This document shows positions 1 to 29,490 of a stretch of DNA of 64,000 bases, in pieces (position 1 is the first letter of the stretch; every line of letters begins with the position of its first letter). Below the pieces are notes generated by a model. It did not search any database, was not told where the DNA came from, and was given only the letters and a program-made list of their open reading frames with translations. A program made the position numbers and the translations under genes. The stretch comes from Nemopilema nomurai (Eukaryota > Cnidaria > Scyphozoa > Rhizostomeae > Rhizostomatidae): NCBI GenBank assembly GCA_003864495.1, contig ML133383.1, positions 2,687,560 to 2,751,559 on the forward strand, given 5' to 3'.

Positions 1-235
1 TAATCGGAGGCAACCTCAATACCTTGTGTTTCTTGAAATGAGAGACATTTTTCTACTAAAATGTACTCTGTATGCAACACATCATAGTTTTTAATGGGAT
101 TTATATAATGAAACATATCAGTAAGCAACCATGAACTTGCCACTTCATTTTTTAGAAGTGCTCTTAGTTTATTATCTTGAATGCCTCATACAGCTTTCCC
201 ACTCTATCCTGACTTTGGTTTTGATGCTATTGTAG

Positions 236-19127
<18,892 letters not shown>

Positions 19128-22100
19128 TGCCTCTTCCATGAACGACATTCTACCTAGTGCTAATCTAATTTTCAGAATTTCCATTCCTGTAAAATTATTT
19201 ACATCCTTACAACATCATTGATGGCAATCTTAACAACGCAACGTGCGAAGTCAGAGCTTATTACCGGATTATCAAGCGCGTTATTTTGTATTCATTAGTT
19301 TATTTTGGAAGTTATTATCACCGCCTAGTTTCTACGGTTTGCTATCCACGATGTTGTAAGTCGCTTCGCTGCCTTTCTAATTCACGTTTGGTTCTATCGT
19401 TGTTAGATTCAATTTTTATAATTACCAATCGGGATATTTTATAGACCGTGTCATTGAAGATATGACATAGCTCTGTGGACAAATGTTTGAGCTGGGCTGT
19501 TCTAGCAGATTGTCTTAAAGCACATATGGATAAGTCGCGCTTAAACCCAGTACCAACTGTGTGTAATTGATTCGTCAAAGCGAAGGCTAAAGCACGTTGG
19601 ATATATGAAACCTGAATCAGAGCTTGAAATCTCTCCAGGGTATGCCCAATAGTCCTTCTCAATACCAAAGGCAGAAGTATCAAGAGCCAGAGGTACCCCC
19701 ACTATTTGCTTGTTTGTACCCAGGTGAACTCTCGATTTAGCCCTAGGGACGTGATTCACGTAGTTCTTAAAATAGTCATCTTCTACATTCTCTGATATGG
19801 CACGGGGCTTGCAGCCTCAAGGCAACAGCAACAACAACGCATGTATTTTGTAACTATGGTTGGTTGATATTTCACAAAGTATGAATATTTCTCATAATAC
19901 ATGGTGCAATCTTTTCCTATTAGGCCTAGCCTCCTGAAGATCTTCTATTCTCGACCAAATAGCGCTCTATGTTCCTGTTATCTTACTGTAGTTTTGCAAT
20001 TTTCTCGATAAAATTACGCAAACGGGATCCGGAGATTCCGTAGAATATTTGAATTATTTCAATCAAGATATCTGGCACAATAATTTTGTACAATTGACGG
20101 AAATGCGTCGAAACGAGGCCGTTGGTGTAAGATCGAAAAGCATTTTTCATTCTCGTTTCGACTCATTACCACATTCCAATTGCTGTTCCAAAATATACAC
20201 TGTCAAGAGAGTTCGTTGATAATTGTTATTGTTCCCACGTTGATTTTTTATGTTTTTGTTTCATTAAAAGACAAGACTATGCTCTGCTTCTTTATCCTAT
20301 TAATCTTTTCTCAAGATTCGATCAGAGTACAGTACTGTAAAGAGTTGGATCACCGAACTATTACTGAGCAGAATTCATGTAAAAACTGCTTGAATGAATT
20401 TGACTAATTTTTATGAAACAACGCACTTTTAAAGAAAAGAATTTGGAGTAAGTTTACTTACCAAATGTTAGAAGAATTTCAATTAAACATTTTACTGGCG
20501 AAATGGGAGTGATATATATATTAATTGTTTTTGTGCAATCGTTTCAATGCATACATCTAGAAGGACAATGATGATGTCTTGTTACTATCTGTACTACACC
20601 AAAGGGTAAGTCGAATTCTATTGACTTTGACCTCAGCAGCTGAAAAAATCAAAATGGAGCTTTATAGCTTCAAGGGTGGGACGAAGGTATTTTTATGACT
20701 CGTTTGACTACTCCCTTCCTTCTGCGACACAATGATAAGAAAATTAGTTTGCATTGAAATTCTTGCCATTTTTGGACTTTAAGCCTTTCAGCAAAGCTAA
20801 TGTCAAACAATTGTGGGTTCAAAAGCGAATTCGTGTTTGGCTTTTCAACTAAAGTCAAGTTGGTTGTGGATTAAATAGAAGATAATGGGGCAATTATTTT
20901 TTTAAAACCCCTTAAAGGTGGATCTATTGGAGCAACTTCAAAAAGTATTGTGTCGTTTGAACCGAGAACCAAAGAAGCCATCCATCATCAACGTTTCACC
21001 CAAACAGTACGTTCACTGACATTTGCAGTCCATCCGGATATTTCTAAGTGCACACGAGGCTAAACAAAGATGTATCCGCAACGAAAGACTTTTCTCAGAA
21101 TTCTCACAGGTGAGGTCGCCCTTCTAACTGCGCTTTCATTGATGCGGGCCTGTTGTTTCAAAATATCTTGTTAAGAAAGCAAAGCCCTTGATTTATTAAT
21201 CAATTCTCGGCTCCAAATGGCAAAGCCTTTCAAGGAATTGCAAAGGAGTCACAAAACTGTGACTAAACAAATTCCTGTCAGGGGGGTTGGCTCTGAAACA
21301 AACATCTCCTCAACCGTTTGTAAAGGATTCTATTTTGTGTACGTGTAGATATGAGAGGTAGAAAGTCGACTCTAGTCGGAGAAAACTCGTTGGTGCTTTG
21401 TGCCGATATATACCCAGGTAAGGCCAATCTGACTTCTTTAAATTCAATTGTTGTGAGACATTTTACAAGTTTCCCATAATCCACAGACAAGATTTGATAT
21501 TTATGAATGTAGACACTACAATACTGTTGTGTGCGAACTTTCGGCATGATATAGCCTCTTTTTAGCTTCTTAAGGTCACTTGGGAGATAAGCTATCATTG
21601 AGTTGTCTATCTTACCCGAACTTAAACCTAACTTAGGCTGCCTCGCGAAAATTTCACGCAATTAGGTAATTTGTGGTGAATTCCAGCCCGGACAATAGTA
21701 CATGCCAGTTTACAGGTTCGATAACAACACGGAACATAAATACCAAAAACAAAATCAATTTCAAGGTTTTGGCTTTTAGTTTTTATAACGTGTTTTAATT
21801 TGCCAACGAATACTATTTGATGGCGAATTCCTCTTCTTTCTGTAATCCGTTATTGAACATATCGAGATACCTTTTATCTCGTAGGTCGCAGCAAATATAA
21901 AATTCGTAAAATTAAAACGCGTCATAGATCATGTGATCTTGAATGCATGTTTCAGGCCACGTGCTCATAATAGGAAGTAGTTTTTCCATTTGCATTTTGG
22001 TTTCATCAAACTAGTAATTTCATTATCTCCCTTTTTCGCTATGTGTTTTTTTGTTGAAAAGTTGTAGAATTTATGACCAAATTTTATAACTTTTCCCGAT

Positions 22101-23153
22101 ATTGATGCCTGGATTTTTATCAACATTTTTAGCAAATGGTTATAATTAGCCTTATAACCTCCTTAAAATATTTGTATAGTTAAAGAATTATTTGATATTC
22201 ATCTTTTTTCTTTTTTGATTGAATACCAAGTAAAATACAACGCACGTCATTCGCTTCAACGAATTTCTGTTTATATTTACAATTCGCCAAATACAGTTGA
22301 TTACAAACTCGCCCACGGATGACTCAGATTTCTGAGCCACTTGCTGCATGCATTGGAATTTGTATGGATTTTCTCGCGATTTCTTAACAGGGTCTGTGGG
22401 ATTAACATTTGACAGCGTATTTCAAGTGCTTAATATGCTTGCTTACACAGATCAATGCACTGAAAACGCTGAGTGAATGATAAGATCTTGTTGCATTTTG
22501 AGCTGCACTGGAGAAGCCCAAAACTGGACTGCTGGATCACGTTGTTGTTTGAATACAGTAAAGAATTTTACGCTGGTTGCCAGTGAAGTTCTGTCATTTC
22601 CGATCAGCCGGCCTTAAAATGTGCAAATCCAATCCTTAATGCTGGATTACTTTTTCTACTTCGAGGGGATTGGCATTTTAATGTATCTCCTTAGCATACA
22701 TCAAGCATTATACAAAGTACACGATTTTCGTTGCATGTTTCCACCAGAGGGTTCTTCTAAGAGCTTTCCGCAAGCTTTTGCGTGAGTAATAACAATTGGA
22801 AGTCGATTCGGAGATTTTAGGCCAGCCAACGTCAAAGATAGCAAGCTCCTTAAAGGGATCAGCCATTTCGCTATCGAATAAGAAGTCTTGAATCTGCTGA
22901 GACCTGAGATGGTACGAATCACGAAGTTCGCGCTTGCAAACAAACAGTAGCGATATTGTTCAAATCCATTGTTTTTCATACAGGATTTAGCCCAACGGTT
23001 GATAATTTTCGACAAAGAAGCCTGCCAAGGAAATCAAGTTGCACAAATTTCAGGCAGTTTGACGATGGTCTCAGTTGTTTTTGAATAAGACCAGAGGACT
23101 AAGCGAGCCCGAAGAAATTCTATTATTTGACATTAAATTTGTCTTTGGTCGGC
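19128..23153. other. Intergenic region, nothing recognised
   Basis: This 4.0 kb lies between the LIM gene stop and the start of the long charged-protein gene. It must hold the 3' UTR of the first and the promoter of the second. I see no AATAAA in the first several hundred bases after the LIM stop, so the 3' end is not placed. ORFs here are short and do not look like protein-coding sequence. An open stretch of 127 codons on the minus strand (21278-21661) matches nothing I know. Confidence 0.6.
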
Positions 23154-26100
23154 ATGGAGCATTCAAGGAAAAAGCGTCGCGGTCTTGTGCTAATGTCAGA
23201 AGCGGCGAAACGAAATCAGCGCCTTCTTGAAACGATAAGTCTCGGAGGATACCGCTACACTTCACGGATTGAGTCCAGCTCTCGATTTTATAGACCGAGG
23301 TACGATAAAACGCATGCACCTTCAGCGACAATTGCTACCCGGCCAAAGAGTTTATACGAGTTCGGTTCACATGACATTGACCGGTATTCTAGGAGCCCGG
23401 ATTTGTATTCACAGGGATCTTTTGATACCGATGTCGGTTATAGAGACTCGCAGAATCGAGAAATGGTAGTTTTTGATATTGATAAAATTGGAATGGGCTT
23501 ACGGTTTTCAAGAAATGGAAACGATGATCGCTCTTATGGTGCTCAAGGAAGCAGAAAAAATTCGAAAAATGACAAACTCAGTTCTACATTCACCGAAGCA
23601 CCAGAGTGTTATTCTTCTAGTTATTCATTTGATGACGTCAAGGAACAAAAACGAAGATGGGATATTATAGACAAAGAAGGAGACTTAGATGTTGATCGTT
23701 ATAGAGATTATTCGATAAGGGACCGGGGGTACAGCAACCGGAAACTACGAGACCGATTTTCAAAATCTGCCATTTTTGATTCATTTGGTAAGGAAATAGG
23801 TACCGGATCAAGAGACAGTTCCGGCTCTAATGATATCGTTGACTGGAAACTAAGAAACCAGTTGTCAAGGTCTGCTTTATTTAACTCGAGTGGAGAGGAA
23901 GTAGAAACTGGGCCGACAGTGAAAACCAGCTCTAGAAGGATAGATCCGGATAGCCGGAAACTTAGCAGGCAGTTATCAAGATCTGCCGTATTTGACCTGG
24001 ACGGAGTGCAGCTAGATACCGGATTCAAGGAGAGCACTAATTCTGGCACGATGGTTCAGGATAACCGGAAACTTAGAAACCAATTGTCAAGGTCAGCAAT
24101 ATTCCATTCAACCGGAGATGGCATGGGAGTTGGATTGGAGAACAGATCAGGATTGCCGGATCCATATGTTCGATCCGGACTTGATAATGAAAAGATGCAC
24201 GACAGCATTGCCAAAAGTGGACGGATTAATGAATTGAGTTTGAGGCAAGGAGGGTCAACAAAGTTAGATGATATGGAAAGAACAAGAATTAAAATGAAAG
24301 AAAAAGAACAATTGTCCGACGAAAATGGATACCAATGGAATGAGAATAGCTCAAAATCAAGTTACGGAAAATCAAGAGCTGGTACTAGTTTACAAGAAGA
24401 TGAGAATTCTAAAGAAATCAAAGACAGTATTAGAGATGATTCGAATAGAAATCAAAGGCCAGCACGTAGAAGAGATTTGAGAAGAGAGAAAGAAACACGC
24501 AGCCTGGTTTTGGAGAGGTATTCTAGTAACGTAACAGAAGGGTCTGTCTGCATGCAGGAGATGCCACGAAATAATGTTAGCGATAGAAGCTTTAGCAATG
24601 AAAATTTGAAAGAGACTTCATCGTCATTATATCATAGTGGTTCTAGTAGTGGCTGTGACGTCGACAAAGGATTAGTAGAGTCCAAGAAGAAGTCTGAGAC
24701 AGAAGAGATAAGAAGAAGTTTGAATGTGTCTCTTTTGAAGGATACAATGCCAGCCAATGAAGGGTCGCAAGAGAATAAACGATTTCTGAAGGGGAGTAGT
24801 AAAGAGCTTTATGAAAGTGGGTTCAAGGAAAAGGAGATACCTGGTAAAAGTAGAGAAAGTATTGAGTTAGTGGAGTCTGATACCATGAAAGAGGTAAGCG
24901 CGAAGTACCCTACTGATTCTAACTTGTCTGATTTACAGACATTCGAAAGGAAGAGCATTGGAAACAAAAAAGGAAGATATCGCTGTGAGGAGATTTCAGC
25001 AGATGCTGGAACAGATTCTGGCCTTGGCCTCACAACTGAAGTGCAGGAGAGACATGATGATATGGACTTTCAGCTACAGTTAGACTCGATAATCAAGGAG
25101 TTGACGTCAGAGGTTGACGAAGTTGAGCGACAGAAACTGAAGTGCATTGGCGGATCTATCGCTGTTCCTGACACCATTAAAGAGCATGCGGAGGAGATAC
25201 ATCAGGAGTCTACCAGTACTGGGTGGTGTTATGTGGAGGAGAAGAATGTGGTGGCTGAAGATCGCTTGAATAACGAATCGAGACAAGAGCCTGTGGATGG
25301 TGAGACGGGGGCTTTGCTTAAGGAAGCAAATATATTACATTGCGACATCACTGGAAAATGTACGTTAGAAGAAGTGCAGCGACTTGAGGCTTATGAGATA
25401 ACTGGTCCACGACAAGCGATTGCCCGAGCAATGGAAGAAGGTGATGCAAATGAAGCTGTTACGAGAGTGAGGGTTGAGAAAACAGAAGGCCAACGAAGGA
25501 GGTTAGCGATGCGGAATGGTCTGCGAGAAGCTGATTCTATTGAAAATGTGAGCAAGATATTTGACACAACATGCAAATTTGATGACGCAAGCTCCGCGTA
25601 TCTGTTTGGCAAAGAGACAGATGAAAGGACTAACAAGCATAGCAAAGAGTCATTCAAGGAAAATTTGCGTGAGAATCAAGAGTGTATTGTGGTTTCAGAA
25701 ACTGACAAAGATAAAGAAAGCAAAGGGCTGAATAGTAAGCCCATTCGTGGTGTGGCTTCTGAAACATCCGCAGAGAAGCGGTGGAGGCGAAGAGGCTCGA
25801 AGTTTGTACCAACCAACAGCGAAGAGGAAGAGGAACATGTAGAGAAGGAAGATCGAGGTGTTTCTGAAGAGAGGAATGATGGTGCTACTGTAGGAGCAGA
25901 GAGAACAAGAGATCAGGTGTATGATGATGACACCATGCATTATGCTTTAGAAAAAATTGAACACTTGAATACTGCTGTTGCAAGAGAGAGATTAGAGAGT
26001 GCAAGTCTTGTACAGGATGTGACAGCTGTGTCATACGTATCAGAGGTTGATGGAAAAGAACCACAGAGGGGTGTTGCAACAGATATTGAAGGAAAGCAAG

Positions 26101-28271
26101 AAGATTATTTGGAGAAAAGCATTAGAGCTAATAGAGGTGAGAGAATGGACGAGGCTGTTCGAGATGAGAATCTGGCAAATGTAGCAGTACGGATGCGTGA
26201 ACACAAGAACGGAGATGATCGCCAAAAGAGCCCTGACTTTAGACGATGGAGTTGGAGAAGAAGAGCCTCGCAGTCTTCATCTGCCGATGAGAATTTTCAT
26301 TCCTCGGTAAGTTTTGACGATGATAGAACCAGCAGAATCACTGATTCAAGTTTCGAAGAGAATAATTCGCCAGAAGCAGAAACTGACAAAAGCTTGGAAG
26401 AAAATGTGTCTTTGAGTGGCTTACCTGAGAATTCGAATGGAAGAGTACGCCTGTTGTCAAACATATCAGAGGACCAATCCTTGATGGAAGGGATTTCAAA
26501 TATTGCCAAGGTAGATGAGAACGTACAAGAGAATGACTATAGAGTTAATACAAAAAGATGCAGTCAAATAGAGGAGGTGCATGATGCAAATGCAAGGATA
26601 GAGTTAGAAGGTATATGCTTTCATGCAGAAGATACTGAACGTCGTGATGTCAGTAGGCCAAGAGATAGCAAAACATCGAGACGGAAAGAATGGGATCACG
26701 GACGTGGGGAAGAAAATGTAGAAAAATATGGCAGCAGTGATACTGATCAAAGTAATGGGGCATCTGGTGACGATGAAAGCGCAAGGAAAGGAAGTGCAGA
26801 CATTGCAAATAGCTTAAGAGAATATAGAGAATTGAAAAAGAGAAGATCAAAATTAGTATCAGATTATACATGCACAAAACAAGAAGATGGAGATGAAGAT
26901 GCTGAAAGAGACATCATCGAGCTCTCCAAGGTAGGTGCGGATGCTGAGATTGACGTTACTAGTAGCGTGAAACAACAGCACAGGTCGAGGGGAAGAGAAT
27001 CACATAGAACACCCGTTGATGAGGATACAGAGAATGGTGGGGACACTAGAGAGTCCAGAGGAATGAAATCTGAGTTCTCAACTGCAGTTGAGGATAATGA
27101 AATCAAAGTGGTAAGCTCAGATGCAGCAGAAAGCCTTAAAGAATATAGGAGATTGAGAAGAAGAGATCAAAGTGAAGAACGCGTTGATGGGGAGACAGAA
27201 AGAGGTGGGGACAGTAAAGGTGAAACTGAAACTCTAACGAAACTCTCAACTCCAGCTGCGGATGATAACTTCGAATTAGAGAGCTCTGAAGAAGCCAACA
27301 GTCTAAGAGAATACAGGAGGTCAAGAAGAAGAGAATCTAGCAAACCACAAGTGGAAGAAGACGCAGAGAAGAGTGGAGACACCGAAAGTGCCACACGAGT
27401 TTTAACTGATCTCTCAACACCAGCTGTGGATGATAACGTTGCGATGGAAAGCTCTGAAGAAGCAAGCAGCCTTAGAGAATTCAGGAGGATAAGAAGAAGA
27501 GAATCTAGCAAACCACAACTCGATGAAGACGCAGAGAAGTGTGGAGACACCGAAAGTACCACACGAGATTTAACTGATCTCTCGACACCAGCTGTGGATG
27601 ATAACGTCGAAATGGAAAACTCTGAAGAAGCAAATAGTCTTAGAGAATACAGGAGGTCAAGAAGAAGAGAATCTAGCAAACCGCTAGTCGATGAAAACGC
27701 AGAGAAGAGTGGAGACACCGAAAGTGCCACACGAGTTTTAACTGATCTCTCAACACCAGCTGTGGATGATAACGTTGCGATGGAAAGCTCTGAAGAAGCA
27801 AGCAGCCTTAGAGAATTCAGGAGGTTAAGAAGAAGAGAATCTAGCAAACCACAACTCGATGAAGACGCAGAGAAGTGTGGAGACACCGAAAGTACCACAC
27901 GAGATTTAACTGATCTCTCGACACCAGCTGTGGATGATAACGTCGAAATGGAAAACTCTGAAGAAGCAAATAGTCTTAGAGAATACAGGAGGTCACGAAG
28001 AAGAGAATCTAGAAAACCACAAGTCGATGAAAACGCAGAGAAGAGTGGAGACACCGAAAGTACCACACAAGTTTTAACTGATCCGTCGACACTAGCTGCG
28101 GATGATAAAGTCGAATTGGAGAGCTCTGAAGAAGCAAGCAGCCTTAGAGAATACAGGAGGTCACGAAGAAGAGAATCTAGAAAACCACAAGTCGATGAAA
28201 ACGCAGAGAAGAGTGGAGACACCGAAAGTACCACACAAGTTTTAACTGATCTCGACACTAGCTGCGGATGA
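23154..28271 (+). CDS. Large charged repeat protein, N-terminal part (frame breaks near 28251)
   Basis: This is an uninterrupted ORF of about 1,705 codons with no convincing introns. I chose the ATG at 23154 (context GGCATGG) over the upstream TTG. I do not recognise the family. There is no signal peptide or membrane segment. Residues about 195-335 hold four copies of a 35-37-residue repeat with core RKLRNQLSRSAIF. A long disordered region rich in Glu, Lys, Arg, Ser and Asp follows. From about 26770 degenerate copies of a second repeat appear, and from 27273 this becomes a regular 56-residue tandem array (SLREYRRSRRRESSKP core). Near 28251 the sequence is 2 bp short of the repeat period, so this frame ends at a TGA (28269-28271), while the protein pattern continues in another frame to 30582. 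Composition suggests a cytoskeletal or scaffold protein, but no function is claimed. Confidence 0.8.
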   Translation: MEHSRKKRRGLVLMSEAAKRNQRLLETISLGGYRYTSRIESSSRFYRPRYDKTHAPSATIATRPKSLYEFGSHDIDRYSRSPDLYSQGSFDTDVGYRDSQNREMVVFDIDKIGMGLRFSRNGNDDRSYGAQGSRKNSKNDKLSSTFTEAPECYSSSYSFDDVKEQKRRWDIIDKEGDLDVDRYRDYSIRDRGYSNRKLRDRFSKSAIFDSFGKEIGTGSRDSSGSNDIVDWKLRNQLSRSALFNSSGEEVETGPTVKTSSRRIDPDSRKLSRQLSRSAVFDLDGVQLDTGFKESTNSGTMVQDNRKLRNQLSRSAIFHSTGDGMGVGLENRSGLPDPYVRSGLDNEKMHDSIAKSGRINELSLRQGGSTKLDDMERTRIKMKEKEQLSDENGYQWNENSSKSSYGKSRAGTSLQEDENSKEIKDSIRDDSNRNQRPARRRDLRREKETRSLVLERYSSNVTEGSVCMQEMPRNNVSDRSFSNENLKETSSSLYHSGSSSGCDVDKGLVESKKKSETEEIRRSLNVSLLKDTMPANEGSQENKRFLKGSSKELYESGFKEKEIPGKSRESIELVESDTMKEVSAKYPTDSNLSDLQTFERKSIGNKKGRYRCEEISADAGTDSGLGLTTEVQERHDDMDFQLQLDSIIKELTSEVDEVERQKLKCIGGSIAVPDTIKEHAEEIHQESTSTGWCYVEEKNVVAEDRLNNESRQEPVDGETGALLKEANILHCDITGKCTLEEVQRLEAYEITGPRQAIARAMEEGDANEAVTRVRVEKTEGQRRRLAMRNGLREADSIENVSKIFDTTCKFDDASSAYLFGKETDERTNKHSKESFKENLRENQECIVVSETDKDKESKGLNSKPIRGVASETSAEKRWRRRGSKFVPTNSEEEEEHVEKEDRGVSEERNDGATVGAERTRDQVYDDDTMHYALEKIEHLNTAVARERLESASLVQDVTAVSYVSEVDGKEPQRGVATDIEGKQEDYLEKSIRANRGERMDEAVRDENLANVAVRMREHKNGDDRQKSPDFRRWSWRRRASQSSSADENFHSSVSFDDDRTSRITDSSFEENNSPEAETDKSLEENVSLSGLPENSNGRVRLLSNISEDQSLMEGISNIAKVDENVQENDYRVNTKRCSQIEEVHDANARIELEGICFHAEDTERRDVSRPRDSKTSRRKEWDHGRGEENVEKYGSSDTDQSNGASGDDESARKGSADIANSLREYRELKKRRSKLVSDYTCTKQEDGDEDAERDIIELSKVGADAEIDVTSSVKQQHRSRGRESHRTPVDEDTENGGDTRESRGMKSEFSTAVEDNEIKVVSSDAAESLKEYRRLRRRDQSEERVDGETERGGDSKGETETLTKLSTPAADDNFELESSEEANSLREYRRSRRRESSKPQVEEDAEKSGDTESATRVLTDLSTPAVDDNVAMESSEEASSLREFRRIRRRESSKPQLDEDAEKCGDTESTTRDLTDLSTPAVDDNVEMENSEEANSLREYRRSRRRESSKPLVDENAEKSGDTESATRVLTDLSTPAVDDNVAMESSEEASSLREFRRLRRRESSKPQLDEDAEKCGDTESTTRDLTDLSTPAVDDNVEMENSEEANSLREYRRSRRRESRKPQVDENAEKSGDTESTTQVLTDPSTLAADDKVELESSEEASSLREYRRSRRRESRKPQVDENAEKSGDTESTTQVLTDLDTSCG
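23739..24150 (+). repeat. Four 35-37-residue coding repeats (RKLRNQLSRSAIF core)
   Basis: Units start at 23739, 23844, 23955 and 24066 (periods 105, 111 and 111 bp). Each has (R/W)KL(R/S)xx(F/L)S(K/R)SA followed by (I/L/V)F and a Gly/Asp-rich loop. Copies are diverged at DNA level, so the repeat is older than the 168-bp array downstream. The Arg/Ser spacing suggests phosphorylation sites, which is inference. Confidence 0.85.
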
Positions 28272-29490
28272 TAAAGTCGAATTGGAGAGCTCTGAAGAAG
28301 CAAGCAGCCTTAGAGAATACAGGAGGTCAAGAAGAAGAGAATCTAGCAAACCACAAGTCGATGAAGACGCAGAGAAGAGTGGAGACACCGAAAGTACCAC
28401 ACAAGTTTTAACTGATCTCTCAACACCAGCTGCGGATGATAACGTTGAATTGGAGAGCTCTGAAGAAGCAAACAGTCTTAGAGAATACAGGAGGTCAAGA
28501 AGAAGAGAATCTAGCAAACCACAAGTCGATGAAGACGCAGAGAGGAGTGGAGACACTGAAAGTACCACACGAGCTTTAACTGATCCGTCAACACCAGCTG
28601 CGGATGATAACGTTGAATTGGACAGCTCTGAAAAAGCAAACAGTCTTAGAGAATACAGGAGGTCAAGAAGAAGAGAATCGAGCAAACCGCTAGTCGATGA
28701 AGCCGCAGAGAAAAGTGGAGACACCGAAAGTACCTCACAAGTTTTAACTGATCCGTCGACACCAGCTGCGGATGATAACGTTGAATTGGAGAGCTCTGAA
28801 GAAGCCAACAGTCTTAGAGAATACAGGAGGTCAAGAAGAAGAGAATCTAGCAAACCGCTAGTCGATGAAGACGCAGAGAAGAGTGGAGACACTGAAAGTA
28901 CCACACGAGTTTTAACTGATCCGTCGACACCAGCTGCGGATGATAACGTTGAATTGGACAGCTCTGAAGAAGCAAACAGTCTTAGAGAATACAGGAGGTC
29001 AAGAAGAAGAGAATCTAGCAAACCGCTAGTCGATGAAGCCGCAGAGAAAAGTGGAGACACCGAAAGTACCTCACAAGTTTTAACTGATCCGTCGACACCA
29101 GCTGCGGATGATAACGTAGAGTTGGAGAGCTCTGAAGAAGCAAACAGTCTTAGAGAATACAGGAGGTCAAGAAGAAGAGAATCTAGCAAACCGCTAGTCG
29201 ATGAAAACGCAGAGAAGAGTGGAGACACCGAAAGTACCTCACAAGTTTTAACTGATCCGTCGACACCAGCTGCGGATGATAACGTAGAGTTGGAGAGCTC
29301 TGAAGAAGCAAACAGTCTTAGAGAATACAGGAGGTCAAGAAGAAGAGAATCTAGCAAACCGCTAGTCGATGAAAACGCAGAGAAGAGTGGAGACACCGAT
29401 AGTACTAATATAACTTCAACTGAGCTCTCAATACCAGCTGTGGATGATAACGTCGAATTGGAGAGCTCTGAAGAAGCAAACAGTCTTTGG
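27273..29490 (+). repeat. 168-bp coding tandem array, 13 units plus a partial
   Basis: Thirteen consecutive units of 168 bp (56 residues) run from 27273 to 29455, followed by a partial unit. The distance is 13 x 168 minus 2 bp, the 2 bp missing near 28251. Units read roughly ELESSEEANSLREYRRSRRR, then ESSKPLVDEDAEKSGDTES and a Thr/Leu/Ser/Pro/Ala/Asp linker. Copies are almost identical in the core, with paired units repeating as dimers (units 2-3 and 4-5; 9-10 and 11-12), a sign of recent unequal exchange. Older degenerate units precede it from about 26770. Confidence 0.93.

Noticed and set aside
21278..21661. 127-codon minus-strand ORF in intergenic DNA
   Set aside because: No recognisable motif, no splice partner and no start context; within chance for AT-rich DNA.
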